This document shows positions 33,382 through 40,889 of a DNA stretch of 64,000 bases, piece after piece. The stretch lies in assembly GCF_031456275.1 (NCBI RefSeq), contig NZ_JAVDUI010000001.1, positions 806,001 through 870,000 of the forward strand, given 5' to 3'. This stretch comes from Falsarthrobacter nasiphocae. Lineage in GTDB: Bacteria > Actinomycetota > Actinomycetes > Actinomycetales > Micrococcaceae. Below the pieces are notes generated by a model, which did not search any database, had not been told where the DNA came from, and saw nothing but the letters and a program-made list of their open reading frames with translations. The position numbers were made by a program, and so were the translations under genes. Within the stretch, counting starts at the first letter, position 1, and each line of letters begins with the position of its first letter.

Positions 33382-33476
33382 GCTCAGGCCCGGCACGCCA
33401 TTGTGCCGGGCCTGAGCCTTTGAGAGGTGCGCGTGATGAGGTGCGCACACGGTCCGCGCCTCGCGCGGGCCGATCC
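33382..33476. repeat. 95-bp direct repeat, copy 1
   Basis: Nearly identical (about 2-3 mismatches) to 34637-34731. It contains a perfect 15-bp stem (33382-33396 with 33403-33417, loop GCCATT) acting as terminator for the preceding gene, then GAGAGGTGCGCGTGATGAGG and a GTGCGCAC palindrome. A further hairpin follows at 33482-33502, also mirrored after copy 2. Confidence 0.9.
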
Positions 33477-33546
33477 GAGGGGTGACCCCAAGCTGGGGTT
33501 ACTCTCAACTCATCCTGAACTCAGACTGAGGATTTGATCACGAATA

Positions 33547-33552
33547 TATAAC
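33547..33552 (+). promoter_or_regulatory. Possible -10 of the paralog 2 operon
   Basis: TATAAC in the most A+T-rich stretch of the island (33531-33560), with the palindrome CTCAGACTGAG (33520-33530) at the -35 position. No good -35 consensus is seen, so an activator or repressor bound at the palindrome is possible. Confidence 0.35.
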
Positions 33553-33651
33553 AATCGGTCGCTATTTCCGAAAGACCCTTGCGCGCCAGCCCGATGAGCA
33601 GCATCCTGTTATTGCAATCACATGGACAACATTCCAGGGAGGTGACACGCC

Positions 33652-33954
33652 ATCGTCCTCCAGAGAGTCCTGCGCTGGCTTGGCCTGACGCGAGACCCAG
33701 CCGAACAGGAGACGGTTCAGGACGACGCCCACCCCACATGGCGGGCAAAGTTTCCCGTCCTGCTCCTAGGCTTCGCCGTCTACTTCATCGTGAGTCTCGT
33801 GCTCCGGGACGCAGGCGAGGCCTTCAAGGCGATTCCATGGGCCTCGGCCCTCCTCACCGTCACCATCATGATGCCTGAAGGGACTACCCGGTCCAGGCCA
33901 ACCGAAAGGAGATATCCGGATGATCAAACCGCCCACCAAGACGATCCTCACTAG
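33652..33954 (+). CDS. Small two-helix membrane protein, island paralog 2, apparent AUC start
   Basis: The frame from 33652 encodes 100 residues beginning IVLQRVLRWLGLTRDPAEQE, homologous throughout to the product of 33048-33368 (helices at about 33-50 and 57-75). No ATG, GTG or TTG exists between the in-frame stop TGA (33643-33645) and the conserved region. The codon ATC at 33652 lies 9 bases after GGAGG, inside an excellent AGGGAGGTGA ribosome site (33636-33645). The most economical reading is initiation at AUC; loss of the start codon is the alternative. The end overlaps the next gene by 35 bases. Confidence 0.55.
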   Translation: MVLQRVLRWLGLTRDPAEQETVQDDAHPTWRAKFPVLLLGFAVYFIVSLVLRDAGEAFKAIPWASALLTVTIMMPEGTTRSRPTERRYPDDQTAHQDDPH

Positions 33955-34564
33955 CACACTGCTCCTGGGGCTCGCCTTCACCACGCCCGCCGGCCACGCC
34001 TCCCAACCCCAGACGCCAGTAGACCTGGTCAGCACCACCCTTGCACTCAACAGTGAGTCGTCAGGACGCGATGCTGAGCTCTTCCAACCCTTTCCCGGAG
34101 ACCAGCGGTCCGCGGCCTCGCGATTGGGCGCGCATCTCGGCGCTGGAGTCAGCGAACGAATCACCACGGAGCAAGCGAAAGTCATCAGCGACGTGTTTGT
34201 CAGCAGTGGAAGGGCCGCCCTTCCCGACGGGACCGTTGCGCTCCGCCACCTAGACTCCGGGGACCTCGTGGCAGTTGATGCGCTGGGAACCCCGCTCGCG
34301 ACCTACCTGGAAGCAACGCTTTCCGCACGAGACACGGCCCTGCCAGAAACCGAAGATGACACACAAGCCGAGGGGATCATCCATCCCGAGGTCAAGCGCA
34401 TCATCGGGGCCTGCCTTGGCATCGGAGTCCCGGGGGCCATTAGCGCAGAGACAGTGATCCGATGGTTCAACACCCCCCAGAAGGCCGCCAAGTTCATCGT
34501 GCGGCGGCTCGGTGTCTTCGGAGCAATCAGCTGTGCCGGAGGAATCATCTGGGAGTACATCTAG
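33920..34564 (+). CDS. Secreted protein with hydrophobic C-terminus, function unknown
   Basis: The protein has 214 residues. A Sec signal peptide (TKTILTSTLLLGLAFTTPAG, cleavage near residue 27) is followed by an acidic, Ser/Thr-rich middle and a distinctive C-terminus (about 155-214). The last part contains IIGACLGIGVPGA, a basic amphipathic segment (NTPQKAAKFIVRRLG) and SCAGGIIWEYI, with two cysteines. A secreted precursor with a compact hydrophobic cationic tail is compatible with a bacteriocin or surface-active peptide, but no family is recognised. ATG 33920 follows GAAAGGAGA. It overlaps the end of the small membrane-protein gene, suggesting a two-gene operon ended by the repeat at 34637. 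Confidence 0.65.
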   Translation: MIKPPTKTILTSTLLLGLAFTTPAGHASQPQTPVDLVSTTLALNSESSGRDAELFQPFPGDQRSAASRLGAHLGAGVSERITTEQAKVISDVFVSSGRAALPDGTVALRHLDSGDLVAVDALGTPLATYLEATLSARDTALPETEDDTQAEGIIHPEVKRIIGACLGIGVPGAISAETVIRWFNTPQKAAKFIVRRLGVFGAISCAGGIIWEYI

Positions 34565-34636
34565 ATCCCTATCGACGCTCATGCGTCACGAGTTTCTCCA
34601 CCCACCCTGAGGCGGCAGGCGAAACGACAAGACACG

Positions 34637-34731
34637 GCTCAGGCCCGGCACGCCATTGTGCCGGGCCTGAGCCTTTGAGAGGTGCGCGTGATGAGGTGCG
34701 CACACGGTCCGCGCTGCGCGCGGGCCGATCC
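34637..34731. repeat. 95-bp direct repeat, copy 2
   Basis: Copy of 33382-33476, offset by 1255 bases. It begins with a perfect 16-bp stem (34636-34651 with 34658-34673) followed by TTT, serving as terminator of the secreted-protein gene. The second hairpin after it (34736-34758) differs in sequence from the one after copy 1 but is in the same place. Confidence 0.9.
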
Positions 34732-34735
34732 TAGA

Positions 34736-34758
34736 GGCGGCCCCAGAGCGGGGCCGCC
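34736..34758 (-). terminator. Terminator of pckG
   Basis: Perfect 9-bp stem GGCGGCCCC (34736-34744) with GGGGCCGCC (34750-34758), loop AGAGC, 9 bases from the pckG stop codon. Confidence 0.75.
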
Positions 34759-34767
34759 CGCACACCG

Positions 34768-36612
34768 CTACTTCGCGAGGCGCTCCTCGAGGCGAGTAAG
34801 CTCCTGGCTCATCTCCTCGGGCAGCGAGTCGCCAAAGCGGGCGAACCACTCCTGGATGCCCTTGAGCTCCTCAGCCCACTCGGCATCGTCGAACTTCACG
34901 GCGTCCTCGAACTGCTCGCGGGTCGTGTCGAGGCCCGTGAGGTCCATGGACTCGAACGTCGGGACCACGCCGATCGGCGTCTCAACGCCGTCAGCCTTGC
35001 CCTCGATGCGCTCGAGGGCCCACTTGAGCACGCGCGAGTTCTCGCCGAAGCCGGGCCACGCGAAGCCGCCGTCGCGGTCGCGACGGAACCAGTTCACGAG
35101 GAAGATCTTGGGGAGCTTCTCCGGGTCGTGGCCCGCGGACGTGTCCAGCCAGTGCTGGAGGTAGTCGCCCGCGTCGTACCCGATGAAGGGGAGCATGGCC
35201 ATGGGGTCACGGCGGACAACACCGGTTGCCCCCGCGGCAGCCGCCGTCGTCTCAGAGGAGAGAGTGGCGCCCATGAAGATGCCGCCCTTCCAGTCCCGCG
35301 CCTCGGTGACCAGAGGAATGGTGGTCTTGCGGCGGCCACCGAAGAGGATGGCGTCAATCTTGACGCCGTTCGGCTCGTAGTAGTCGTCGGAGAGCATGTC
35401 GATCTGGTCGATCGGGGTGCAGAACCGCGAGTTCGGGTGGGCGGCGGGGCGGCCGGACTCGGGGGTCCAGTCGTTGCCCTGCCAGTCGGTGAGGTGGGCG
35501 GGGACCTCGTCGGTCATGCCCTCCCACCAGACGCCGCCGTCGTCCGTCAGCGCGACGTTCGTGAAGATCGTGTTGCCCTTGGCGATGCCGCGCATGGCGT
35601 TCGGGTTGGTGCTCCAGCCCGTGCCGGGGGCCACGCCGAAGAGGCCGGCCTCGGGGTTCACGCCGTAGAGGGCGCCGTCCTTGCCGAAGCGCATCCAGTT
35701 GATGTCGTCGCCGAGAGTCTCGGCCGTCCAGCCCTCAACCGTGGGGTCGAGGAGGGCGAGGTTCGTCTTGCCGCAAGCCGAGGGGAAGGCCGCCGCGATG
35801 TGGTAGCTCTTCTTCTCCGGGCTCGTGAGCTTGAGAATGAGCATGTGCTCGGCGAGCCAGCCCTCGTCCCGCGCCATGACCGAGGCGATGCGCAGCGCGT
35901 AGCACTTCTTGCCGAGCAGCGCGTTTCCGCCGTAGCCCGAGCCGTACGAGTAGATGGAGCGCTCCTCCGGGAAGTGCACGATCCACTTGTCCTCGTTGCA
36001 CGGCCAGACGACGTCCTCCTGGCCGTCCTCGAGCGGGGCGCCGACGGAGTGGAGGGCGGGGACGAAGAACGCCTCCGTCTCCTCGATCTTCTTGAGGACG
36101 TCGGAGCCGATGCGGGCCATGATGCGCATGGATGCCACAACGTAGGCGGAGTCCGTGATCTCGACGCCGAACTTGGGCTCGTCCGCGTCCAGGTGGCCCA
36201 TGACGAAGGGGATGACGTACATCGTGCGGCCGCGCATGGCGCCCTTGAAGAGGCCGTCGAGCTTGGCGTGCATCTCGGACGGGTCCATCCAGTTGTTGGT
36301 GAAGCCGGCGTCCTCCTTCTTCTCCGAGCAGATGAAGGTGCGCTCCTCGACACGGGCGACGTCGGCCGGGTCAGAGAAGGCGGCGAAGGAGTTCGGGAAC
36401 TTGGACTCGTCGAGCGGCTTGAGGACGCCCTTCTCGACGAGCTCGCCCTGAAGGCGCTTGATCTCGGCCTCGGAGCCGTCCACCCAGTAGACGTCCTTGG
36501 GCTGCGTGAGGGCGGCCACCTCATCGACCCACGCCTGAAGCTTCGCGTAGGTGGTCCCCTTGAGCCCGGGCACGTTCGACTCGGTGGTGGTCTCGTTGGC
36601 GTTGATCGTCAT
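34768..36612 (-). CDS. pckG: Phosphoenolpyruvate carboxykinase (GTP)
   Basis: This gluconeogenic enzyme converts oxaloacetate and GTP to PEP. The 614-residue protein matches GTP-dependent PEPCK length. Visible motifs are the P-loop-like kinase region [15 protein letters not shown], the [22 protein letters not shown] segment with metal ligands, FGGRR, and the PEPCK lid region NWFRRD. ATG 36612 follows GGAGG at 6 bases; the longer frame would add 22 unlikely residues. Upstream lie palindromes that match the DasR/NagR operator half-sites, hinting at control by amino-sugar status. Confidence 0.96.
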   Translation of the reverse strand: MTINANETTTESNVPGLKGTTYAKLQAWVDEVAALTQPKDVYWVDGSEAEIKRLQGELVEKGVLKPLDESKFPNSFAAFSDPADVARVEERTFICSEKKEDAGFTNNWMDPSEMHAKLDGLFKGAMRGRTMYVIPFVMGHLDADEPKFGVEITDSAYVVASMRIMARIGSDVLKKIEETEAFFVPALHSVGAPLEDGQEDVVWPCNEDKWIVHFPEERSIYSYGSGYGGNALLGKKCYALRIASVMARDEGWLAEHMLILKLTSPEKKSYHIAAAFPSACGKTNLALLDPTVEGWTAETLGDDINWMRFGKDGALYGVNPEAGLFGVAPGTGWSTNPNAMRGIAKGNTIFTNVALTDDGGVWWEGMTDEVPAHLTDWQGNDWTPESGRPAAHPNSRFCTPIDQIDMLSDDYYEPNGVKIDAILFGGRRKTTIPLVTEARDWKGGIFMGATLSSETTAAAAGATGVVRRDPMAMLPFIGYDAGDYLQHWLDTSAGHDPEKLPKIFLVNWFRRDRDGGFAWPGFGENSRVLKWALERIEGKADGVETPIGVVPTFESMDLTGLDTTREQFEDAVKFDDAEWAEELKGIQEWFARFGDSLPEEMSQELTRLEERLAK

Positions 36613-36677
36613 AGTGGTCCTCCATGAACGGGATAGAGCAAGTGGGGACAACACTACGACGACGTCGGCTGGCGCCA

Positions 36678-36700
36678 CTAGACCACTGGTCTAGACCGGA
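36678..36700. promoter_or_regulatory. DasR/NagR-like operator upstream of pckG
   Basis: CTAGACCA-C-TGGTCTAG (36678-36694) is a perfect palindrome and overlaps GGTCTAGACC (36688-36697). ACTGGTCTAGACC at 36685-36697 matches 13 bases of the Streptomyces dre consensus ACTGGTCTAGACCACT. It lies about 70 bases before the pckG start. Confidence 0.6.
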
Positions 36701-36798
36701 CGGGGCCGCGGGGTGGGGAATGGGCCCATCAGGGCAAACTCCGCATGAACTCGGGGTGAAAGACAGAATGAAGCCGAGCCAGAGGTGCCGTTCGTCAC

Positions 36799-36812
36799 GT
36801 AGACCGGTCTAC
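36799..36812. promoter_or_regulatory. Second TAGACC palindrome upstream of pckG
   Basis: GTAGACCGGTCTAC is a perfect 14-bp palindrome with the same half-site as the 36678 element but different centre spacing, about 100 bases further upstream. Confidence 0.5.
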
Positions 36813-36992
36813 CATTGTGAGCGGCGCAGCGGTCGAAGCACGGCATCATTGATCGAACGCCGTCGGGAACGAGGCGAGTTCTCGAGATTCAAAGCTGGGT
36901 AAGCTGAAACGGCTCGGCAGGGCGGGTGGCCCGATCAGCAGCAGGGGCGGTCTGAATGTCCGCGGAGGCAGCACCCGCGCCCGGACAGCGAC

Positions 36993-37024
36993 GAAGCCCC
37001 CTCACCTGATCGTGAGAGGGCTTC
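36993..37024 (-). terminator. Terminator of tRNA-Arg
   Basis: 13-bp stem with one mismatch (36993-37005 with 37012-37024), 6-base loop, 9 bases past the encoded CCA of the minus-strand tRNA. Confidence 0.75.
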
Positions 37025-37035
37025 CTCTGGAGTGG

Positions 37036-37108
37036 TGCGCGCGAAGGGATTCGAACCCCCAACCTTCTGATCCGTAGTCAGATGCTCTATCCGTTGAGCT
37101 ACGCACGC
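37036..37108 (-). tRNA. tRNA-Arg (anticodon ACG)
   Basis: A 73-nt cloverleaf: acceptor GCGTGCG/CGCGCGC, D-arm TAGCTCAACGGATAGAGC, anticodon stem TCTGA/TCAGA around CTACGGA, T-loop TTCGAAT. The 3' CCA is encoded (37033-37035). The A34 of ACG is normally converted to inosine by TadA, encoded here at 43 kb. Confidence 0.95.
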
Positions 37109-37249
37109 AAACGATTCTCTTTCGAGACCGCCTTGGCCCTTGAGCCGTAGACAACTTTACACGGGTTCTGAACAAAGCGCCAATCGGAGGCCTCCACCCT
37201 CCAATCTCCCCGGAAACTCGGGGAGCCCCACCCCTAGCATCCCTCCTAT

Positions 37250-37278
37250 TTGAACTGACCGGTCAGTTTCATTAGGCT
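37250..37278 (+). promoter_or_regulatory. Promoter of the YhgE/Pip operon
   Basis: TTGAAC (37250-37255) and TAGGCT (37273-37278) have a 17-bp spacer. Transcription from about +7 would begin at the GTG start codon 37285, implying a leaderless mRNA; no ribosome site is visible there. Confidence 0.5.
37253..37268. promoter_or_regulatory. TetR-type operator
   Basis: AACTGACC/GGTCAGTT is a perfect 16-bp palindrome overlapping the -35 and spacer of the operon promoter. The last gene of the operon encodes a TetR-family protein, the likely ligand of this site. Confidence 0.75.
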
Positions 37279-37284
37279 GTTTCC

Positions 37285-37959
37285 GTGCTCACCGCCCATG
37301 ACCTCCGCTTCCGCGGACACCACGCCGACATCATCACGCCCACCTCCTTCTCCGCCGCCGCGGGAGAGGTCACGCTCGTCATCCACGAGTCGCCCGAGAC
37401 CCGCACGGCGCTGGGCCTCATCCTGACGGACCGGATGCGCCCCACGAGCGGCTCCGTGGACAGCCCCCGGCCGCTTCGCCGCCGCTCCGCTCTCATCGAC
37501 GCGCCCGACATCACCGAGCCGGGCGACGAGCTCACGGGCCGGGGAATCGTCACCGAGGCCATGGCCCTCACGCCGGGGATGCGCACCCTCTTCCTCAACC
37601 GCCGGGCAGAGTCCTGGATGGCGGATCACGGCCTCGGGGAGCTCGCGCGGGAGCCCCTGGAGCGGATCGACGGGGCGCACCGCCTCCGCCTCCTCACGGA
37701 GACCGCCCTCATGGACGAGGCCGTGGACCTCCTGGTCCTTGACTCGCCTGACCGCCACGCCCCGGCCGAGGAGTGGCTGCCCTACGTGGCGGAGGTTGCG
37801 GCCCGCGGCGTCACCGTCGTCGTTCTCCTCCCCTCCGCGCCCCACGACTGGCGAGGGACCGTGGTGTACGTAGGCGACGACGGCTGCGCGGACCAACCCG
37901 AGCCCGCTGCGGACACCGAACCCCAGAACCCAACGCACGAAGAAGAGGACCGCGCATGA
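37285..37959 (+). CDS. Degenerate ABC-type ATPase-like protein
   Basis: This 224-residue protein has the layout of an ABC nucleotide-binding subunit, but the Walker A position reads HESPETRT where GxxGxGK[ST] is expected: the glycines and Lys are lost. Walker B ends LLVLDSPDR, with Ser in place of the catalytic Glu, and no LSGGQ signature is visible. It is therefore unlikely to hydrolyse ATP. The acidic tail (190-224) is disordered. The gene begins the operon with the YhgE/Pip protein and TetR regulator, overlapping the former by 4 bases. In other actinomycetes this position holds an ABC-ATPase-like gene, so a structural or regulatory role is possible. Confidence 0.75.
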   Translation: MLTAHDLRFRGHHADIITPTSFSAAAGEVTLVIHESPETRTALGLILTDRMRPTSGSVDSPRPLRRRSALIDAPDITEPGDELTGRGIVTEAMALTPGMRTLFLNRRAESWMADHGLGELAREPLERIDGAHRLRLLTETALMDEAVDLLVLDSPDRHAPAEEWLPYVAEVAARGVTVVVLLPSAPHDWRGTVVYVGDDGCADQPEPAADTEPQNPTHEEEDRA

Positions 37960-40223
37960 ACGCCGCACGAATCGCGGGGGCCGAACTCCGCCGCATGACC
38001 AACGGGCTCCTGCCGAAGCTCGCCGTCTTGGCGCTGACGCTCGTGCCGCTCCTCTACGGCGCCACCTACCTCTACGCCAACTGGGACCCCTACAAGCACC
38101 TGGGGAGCATCCAGGCGGCACTCGTCGTCGAGGACGAGGGCGCTAGCATCGAAGCCCCCGCCGCGGACGGGAAGAAGCGCACCACTCACCTGACAGCAGG
38201 CAACGACGTGGCCGCGGACCTCGAGAAGAGCGGCTCCTTCGACTGGGTCCGCACGTCCCCCGAGGATGCCGCCGACGGCGTCCGCAGCGGGCGCTACGGC
38301 TTCTCCCTCACGATCCCCAAGGACTTCTCCGCGAACCTCGCCTCGCCCCAAAACTTCGACGCCGCCAAACAGGCACTCTTCACCGTCACGACGAACGACG
38401 CGAACAACTACGTCCTCTCGACGATCGTTGGCCGCCTGACCGGGTCCATTCACAACGCCGTGGCCACCCAGGTGGGCGAGAAGACCGCCAACCAGCTCCT
38501 TGGCGGCTACTCCAGCATCCACTCGAGCATGATCAAGGCGGCCGACGGCGCCGACAAGCTGACACAGGGCGGCCGCGATGCGCAGAAGGGCGCGGCAGAC
38601 CTCGCCGCAGGCCTGGGCACGCTGACCGACGGGGCGAGGAGCCTCGCCTCCGGTGAGGGACAGCTCGTCACCGGGGCGGACCAGCTCGCGGGCGGCGCGG
38701 GCAAGCTCTCGCAGGGCGCGGACACCCTGTCCACGGGGGCCTCGAGCCTGGCGACCGGCGCGAACAGCCTCAACACCGGTGCCTCGAACCTCGCCACGGG
38801 CGCCAACAGCCTCGCCACCGGCCTCGACACCATGAACCAGAAGGTCACGGCCCTCCCCGGCCAGGCCCAGAAGCTCGCGGCCGGCGCCAAGCAGGTCGCC
38901 GACGGCAACGCTGTCCTCAACGCGTCCGTGCAGGACGCGGTCGCGGCCCTCGACACGCTCGGCACCACCGCAGACCAGGCCGCCGCCGAGCGCCTCGCGA
39001 CTCTCGTCAAGGACGGCACGCTCACGCAGGAGCAGGCGGACGCCATCACACAGCGCGTCCTCGCGGCCCAGGCGTCCACGACAGTCACCCAGGCGCGCGC
39101 CCGGGTCGCCGACGCCGCCGCCAAGGTCAACCAGCTCGCCACCGGGTCCCAGGCCGTCTCCGAGGGCGCCTCCGCCCTGGCCCAGGGCGCGGGTCAGCTC
39201 TCCGCCGCCACGGGGCAGGCGGCCACGGGCGCGCACAGCCTCGCGGAGGGCGCGGGCAAGCTCTCCCAGGGGGCGGGGTCCCTCTCCACTGGGGCGGGCT
39301 CCCTCGCCTCGGGCGCGGCGGAGCTCTCCAAGAGCACGACGACGCTGGCCGCCGGCGCCTCAAACCTCGCTGCCAACCAGCGCACCGCGGCGAACGGAGC
39401 CGCCTCGCTCCGGGACGGCCTCGTCTCGGCTCAGAACGGCGCGTCCTCCCTGGGAAGCGGCCTGAAGAAGCTCACGGATGGCACCTCGACCCTGGCGTCC
39501 CAGATCCGCGCCGGCGCCGACCAGGTCCCCAACCCGAGCGAGACCGTCAAGGAGAGGGCCTCCAAGGTCATCGCGGACCCCGTCAAGGTGACGGACTCCG
39601 CCCAGACGACCGCCCAGTCCTACGGCGCGGGCCTGGCGCCCTTCTTCCTGTCCCTCTCGCTGTGGATCGGCGTGTTCATCCTGACCCAGCTCATGCGGCC
39701 CCTCACGCCGCGTGCGCTCGCCTCGAACGCCCCCTCGCTCGCCGTCTCCCTCGGCGGCTGGCTGCCGTTCCTGCTCATCGGGCTCGCCCAGGCGCTCGTC
39801 CTCTTCACGGCCGTCACCCTCGGTGTGGGCCTCACCCCGGTCCACCCGTGGCTGCTCCTCGGCACCATGCTCCTCGGCACGTTCTCCTTCAGCGCCGTCA
39901 TCCACGGGATCGTCGCGCTGCTCGGCTCACCGGGCAAGCTCGTCGTGCTCGTCCTCATGATCCTTCAGCTGGTCTCCTCCGGCGGCACGTTCCCGTGGCA
40001 GACCACCCCCGAGCCCCTCCACAGCCTCCACCGCTACCTCCCGATGGGCTATATGGTGGACGCCATGCGGCAGATCACCTACGGAGGCGACCTCGGGATT
40101 GCCCGGGAGAAGCTGCTCGTCCTGGCGGCGTGGGGCGTCTTCGGCCTCCTGCTGGGTGCCCTCGCCACCATGCGGTCCCGCCGCTGGACCCTCTCAACCT
40201 TCAAGCCGGTGCTGACCCCATGA
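37956..40223 (+). CDS. YhgE/Pip domain-containing membrane protein
   Basis: The protein has 755 residues. One N-terminal helix (about 20-40) and the motif PLLYGATYLYANWDPY start the Pip domain. A long extracytoplasmic region follows, in which residues about 195-530 are Ala/Gly/Ser-rich repeats (variants of GA-x-x-L-x-x-GA) forming an extended helical rod. The C-terminal 200 residues hold about five helices like an ABC-2 permease. The family includes phage infection protein Pip and YhgE/EsaA-like components of type VII-type secretion, and may export substances or span the envelope. It overlaps both neighbours by 4 bases. Confidence 0.92.
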   Translation: MNAARIAGAELRRMTNGLLPKLAVLALTLVPLLYGATYLYANWDPYKHLGSIQAALVVEDEGASIEAPAADGKKRTTHLTAGNDVAADLEKSGSFDWVRTSPEDAADGVRSGRYGFSLTIPKDFSANLASPQNFDAAKQALFTVTTNDANNYVLSTIVGRLTGSIHNAVATQVGEKTANQLLGGYSSIHSSMIKAADGADKLTQGGRDAQKGAADLAAGLGTLTDGARSLASGEGQLVTGADQLAGGAGKLSQGADTLSTGASSLATGANSLNTGASNLATGANSLATGLDTMNQKVTALPGQAQKLAAGAKQVADGNAVLNASVQDAVAALDTLGTTADQAAAERLATLVKDGTLTQEQADAITQRVLAAQASTTVTQARARVADAAAKVNQLATGSQAVSEGASALAQGAGQLSAATGQAATGAHSLAEGAGKLSQGAGSLSTGAGSLASGAAELSKSTTTLAAGASNLAANQRTAANGAASLRDGLVSAQNGASSLGSGLKKLTDGTSTLASQIRAGADQVPNPSETVKERASKVIADPVKVTDSAQTTAQSYGAGLAPFFLSLSLWIGVFILTQLMRPLTPRALASNAPSLAVSLGGWLPFLLIGLAQALVLFTAVTLGVGLTPVHPWLLLGTMLLGTFSFSAVIHGIVALLGSPGKLVVLVLMILQLVSSGGTFPWQTTPEPLHSLHRYLPMGYMVDAMRQITYGGDLGIAREKLLVLAAWGVFGLLLGALATMRSRRWTLSTFKPVLTP

Positions 40224-40846
40224 CCCAGAATGAGCCCGAAGCCTCCTCAGAGCCTCGTCGCCGCCCAGTGCGCACTCGCACGACCAAGCTCAAGCTGTTC
40301 CGTGCCGCCATGGAGCTCATGGGCGAGTCCGGGGTCACGGAGACGCGCGTCGAGGACGTGGCCGCCCGGGCCGGCGTCTCCAAGGGCTCCATCTACTACA
40401 ACTTCGGCTCGAAGAGTCAGCTCGTCGAGGAACTCCTCCGGTTCGGCCTCGAGCAGCTCGAAGAGCGCATCGCGGGGATCCGGCGCGCGGCGGACTCGGA
40501 CGGACTCGAATACCTGGCCAGCGTCCTCGAGCAGGGCTTCCGCTTCCTCGACGAGTACCCCTCCTTCGCCAGGCTGTGGGTGGCGACCAGCTGGCGCGGG
40601 GCCGGGGAGTGGGCGGAGACACTCGCGTCCCTCCGCCACCGCGTGGTGGGGCTCGTGGAGGAGGGTCTCGAACTCGCCGTGCCGTCCGCGGACGCGGCGA
40701 CGGTCCGCCTCACGGCTCACGCGATCTTCGGCTCGGTCTTCGCGCTCTCGCTCGACGACGGCCAGGCGCGCCGCCCGTCAGTTCCCGAACGAGTCTCGAT
40801 CTGCCTTTTGACCGCACGCGGCCTCGCGGAGCAGGACGGGGCCTGA
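40220..40846 (+). CDS. TetR-family transcriptional regulator
   Basis: The protein has 208 residues. An N-terminal basic arm precedes the TetR helix-turn-helix (about 40-62: ETRVEDVAARAGVSKGSIYYNFGSK). The helical ligand-binding domain (75-205) is not assignable. ATGA overlap with the YhgE/Pip gene shows it is the third gene of the operon. The perfect palindrome at 37253-37268 over the operon promoter makes autorepression and control of the membrane protein likely. Confidence 0.93.
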   Translation: MTQNEPEASSEPRRRPVRTRTTKLKLFRAAMELMGESGVTETRVEDVAARAGVSKGSIYYNFGSKSQLVEELLRFGLEQLEERIAGIRRAADSDGLEYLASVLEQGFRFLDEYPSFARLWVATSWRGAGEWAETLASLRHRVVGLVEEGLELAVPSADAATVRLTAHAIFGSVFALSLDDGQARRPSVPERVSICLLTARGLAEQDGA

Positions 40847-40889
40847 TTCGGCGGGAGCGTCGTCGTCATCTCCTGCCAGAAGCAGAAGG

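Larger units (their letters stand above)
36613..37035. other. Regulatory intergenic region upstream of pckG
   Basis: No gene is supported in these 423 bases. They hold the pckG ribosome site and probable promoter, three palindromes built from TAGACC/GGTCTA halves (36678-36700 and 36799-36812), a 16-base match to 9932-9947 (CCGCATGAACTCGGGG), and the tRNA-Arg terminator. Confidence 0.6.

Noticed and set aside
33642-33651. GTG at 33642 as start of paralog 2
   Set aside because: It is in a different frame from the conserved protein, and the paralog frame has a stop at 33643-33645.
32118-34564. Prophage or integrative element for the 32-34.6 kb island
   Set aside because: No integrase, phage structural gene or tRNA border is present; a duplication-prone local island fits better.
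38560-39400. Regularly repeated sequence that might suggest a CRISPR or tandem-repeat array
   Set aside because: The repeats are in frame within the YhgE/Pip gene and encode a GA-x-x-L helical rod; spacing is irregular and no spacers exist.
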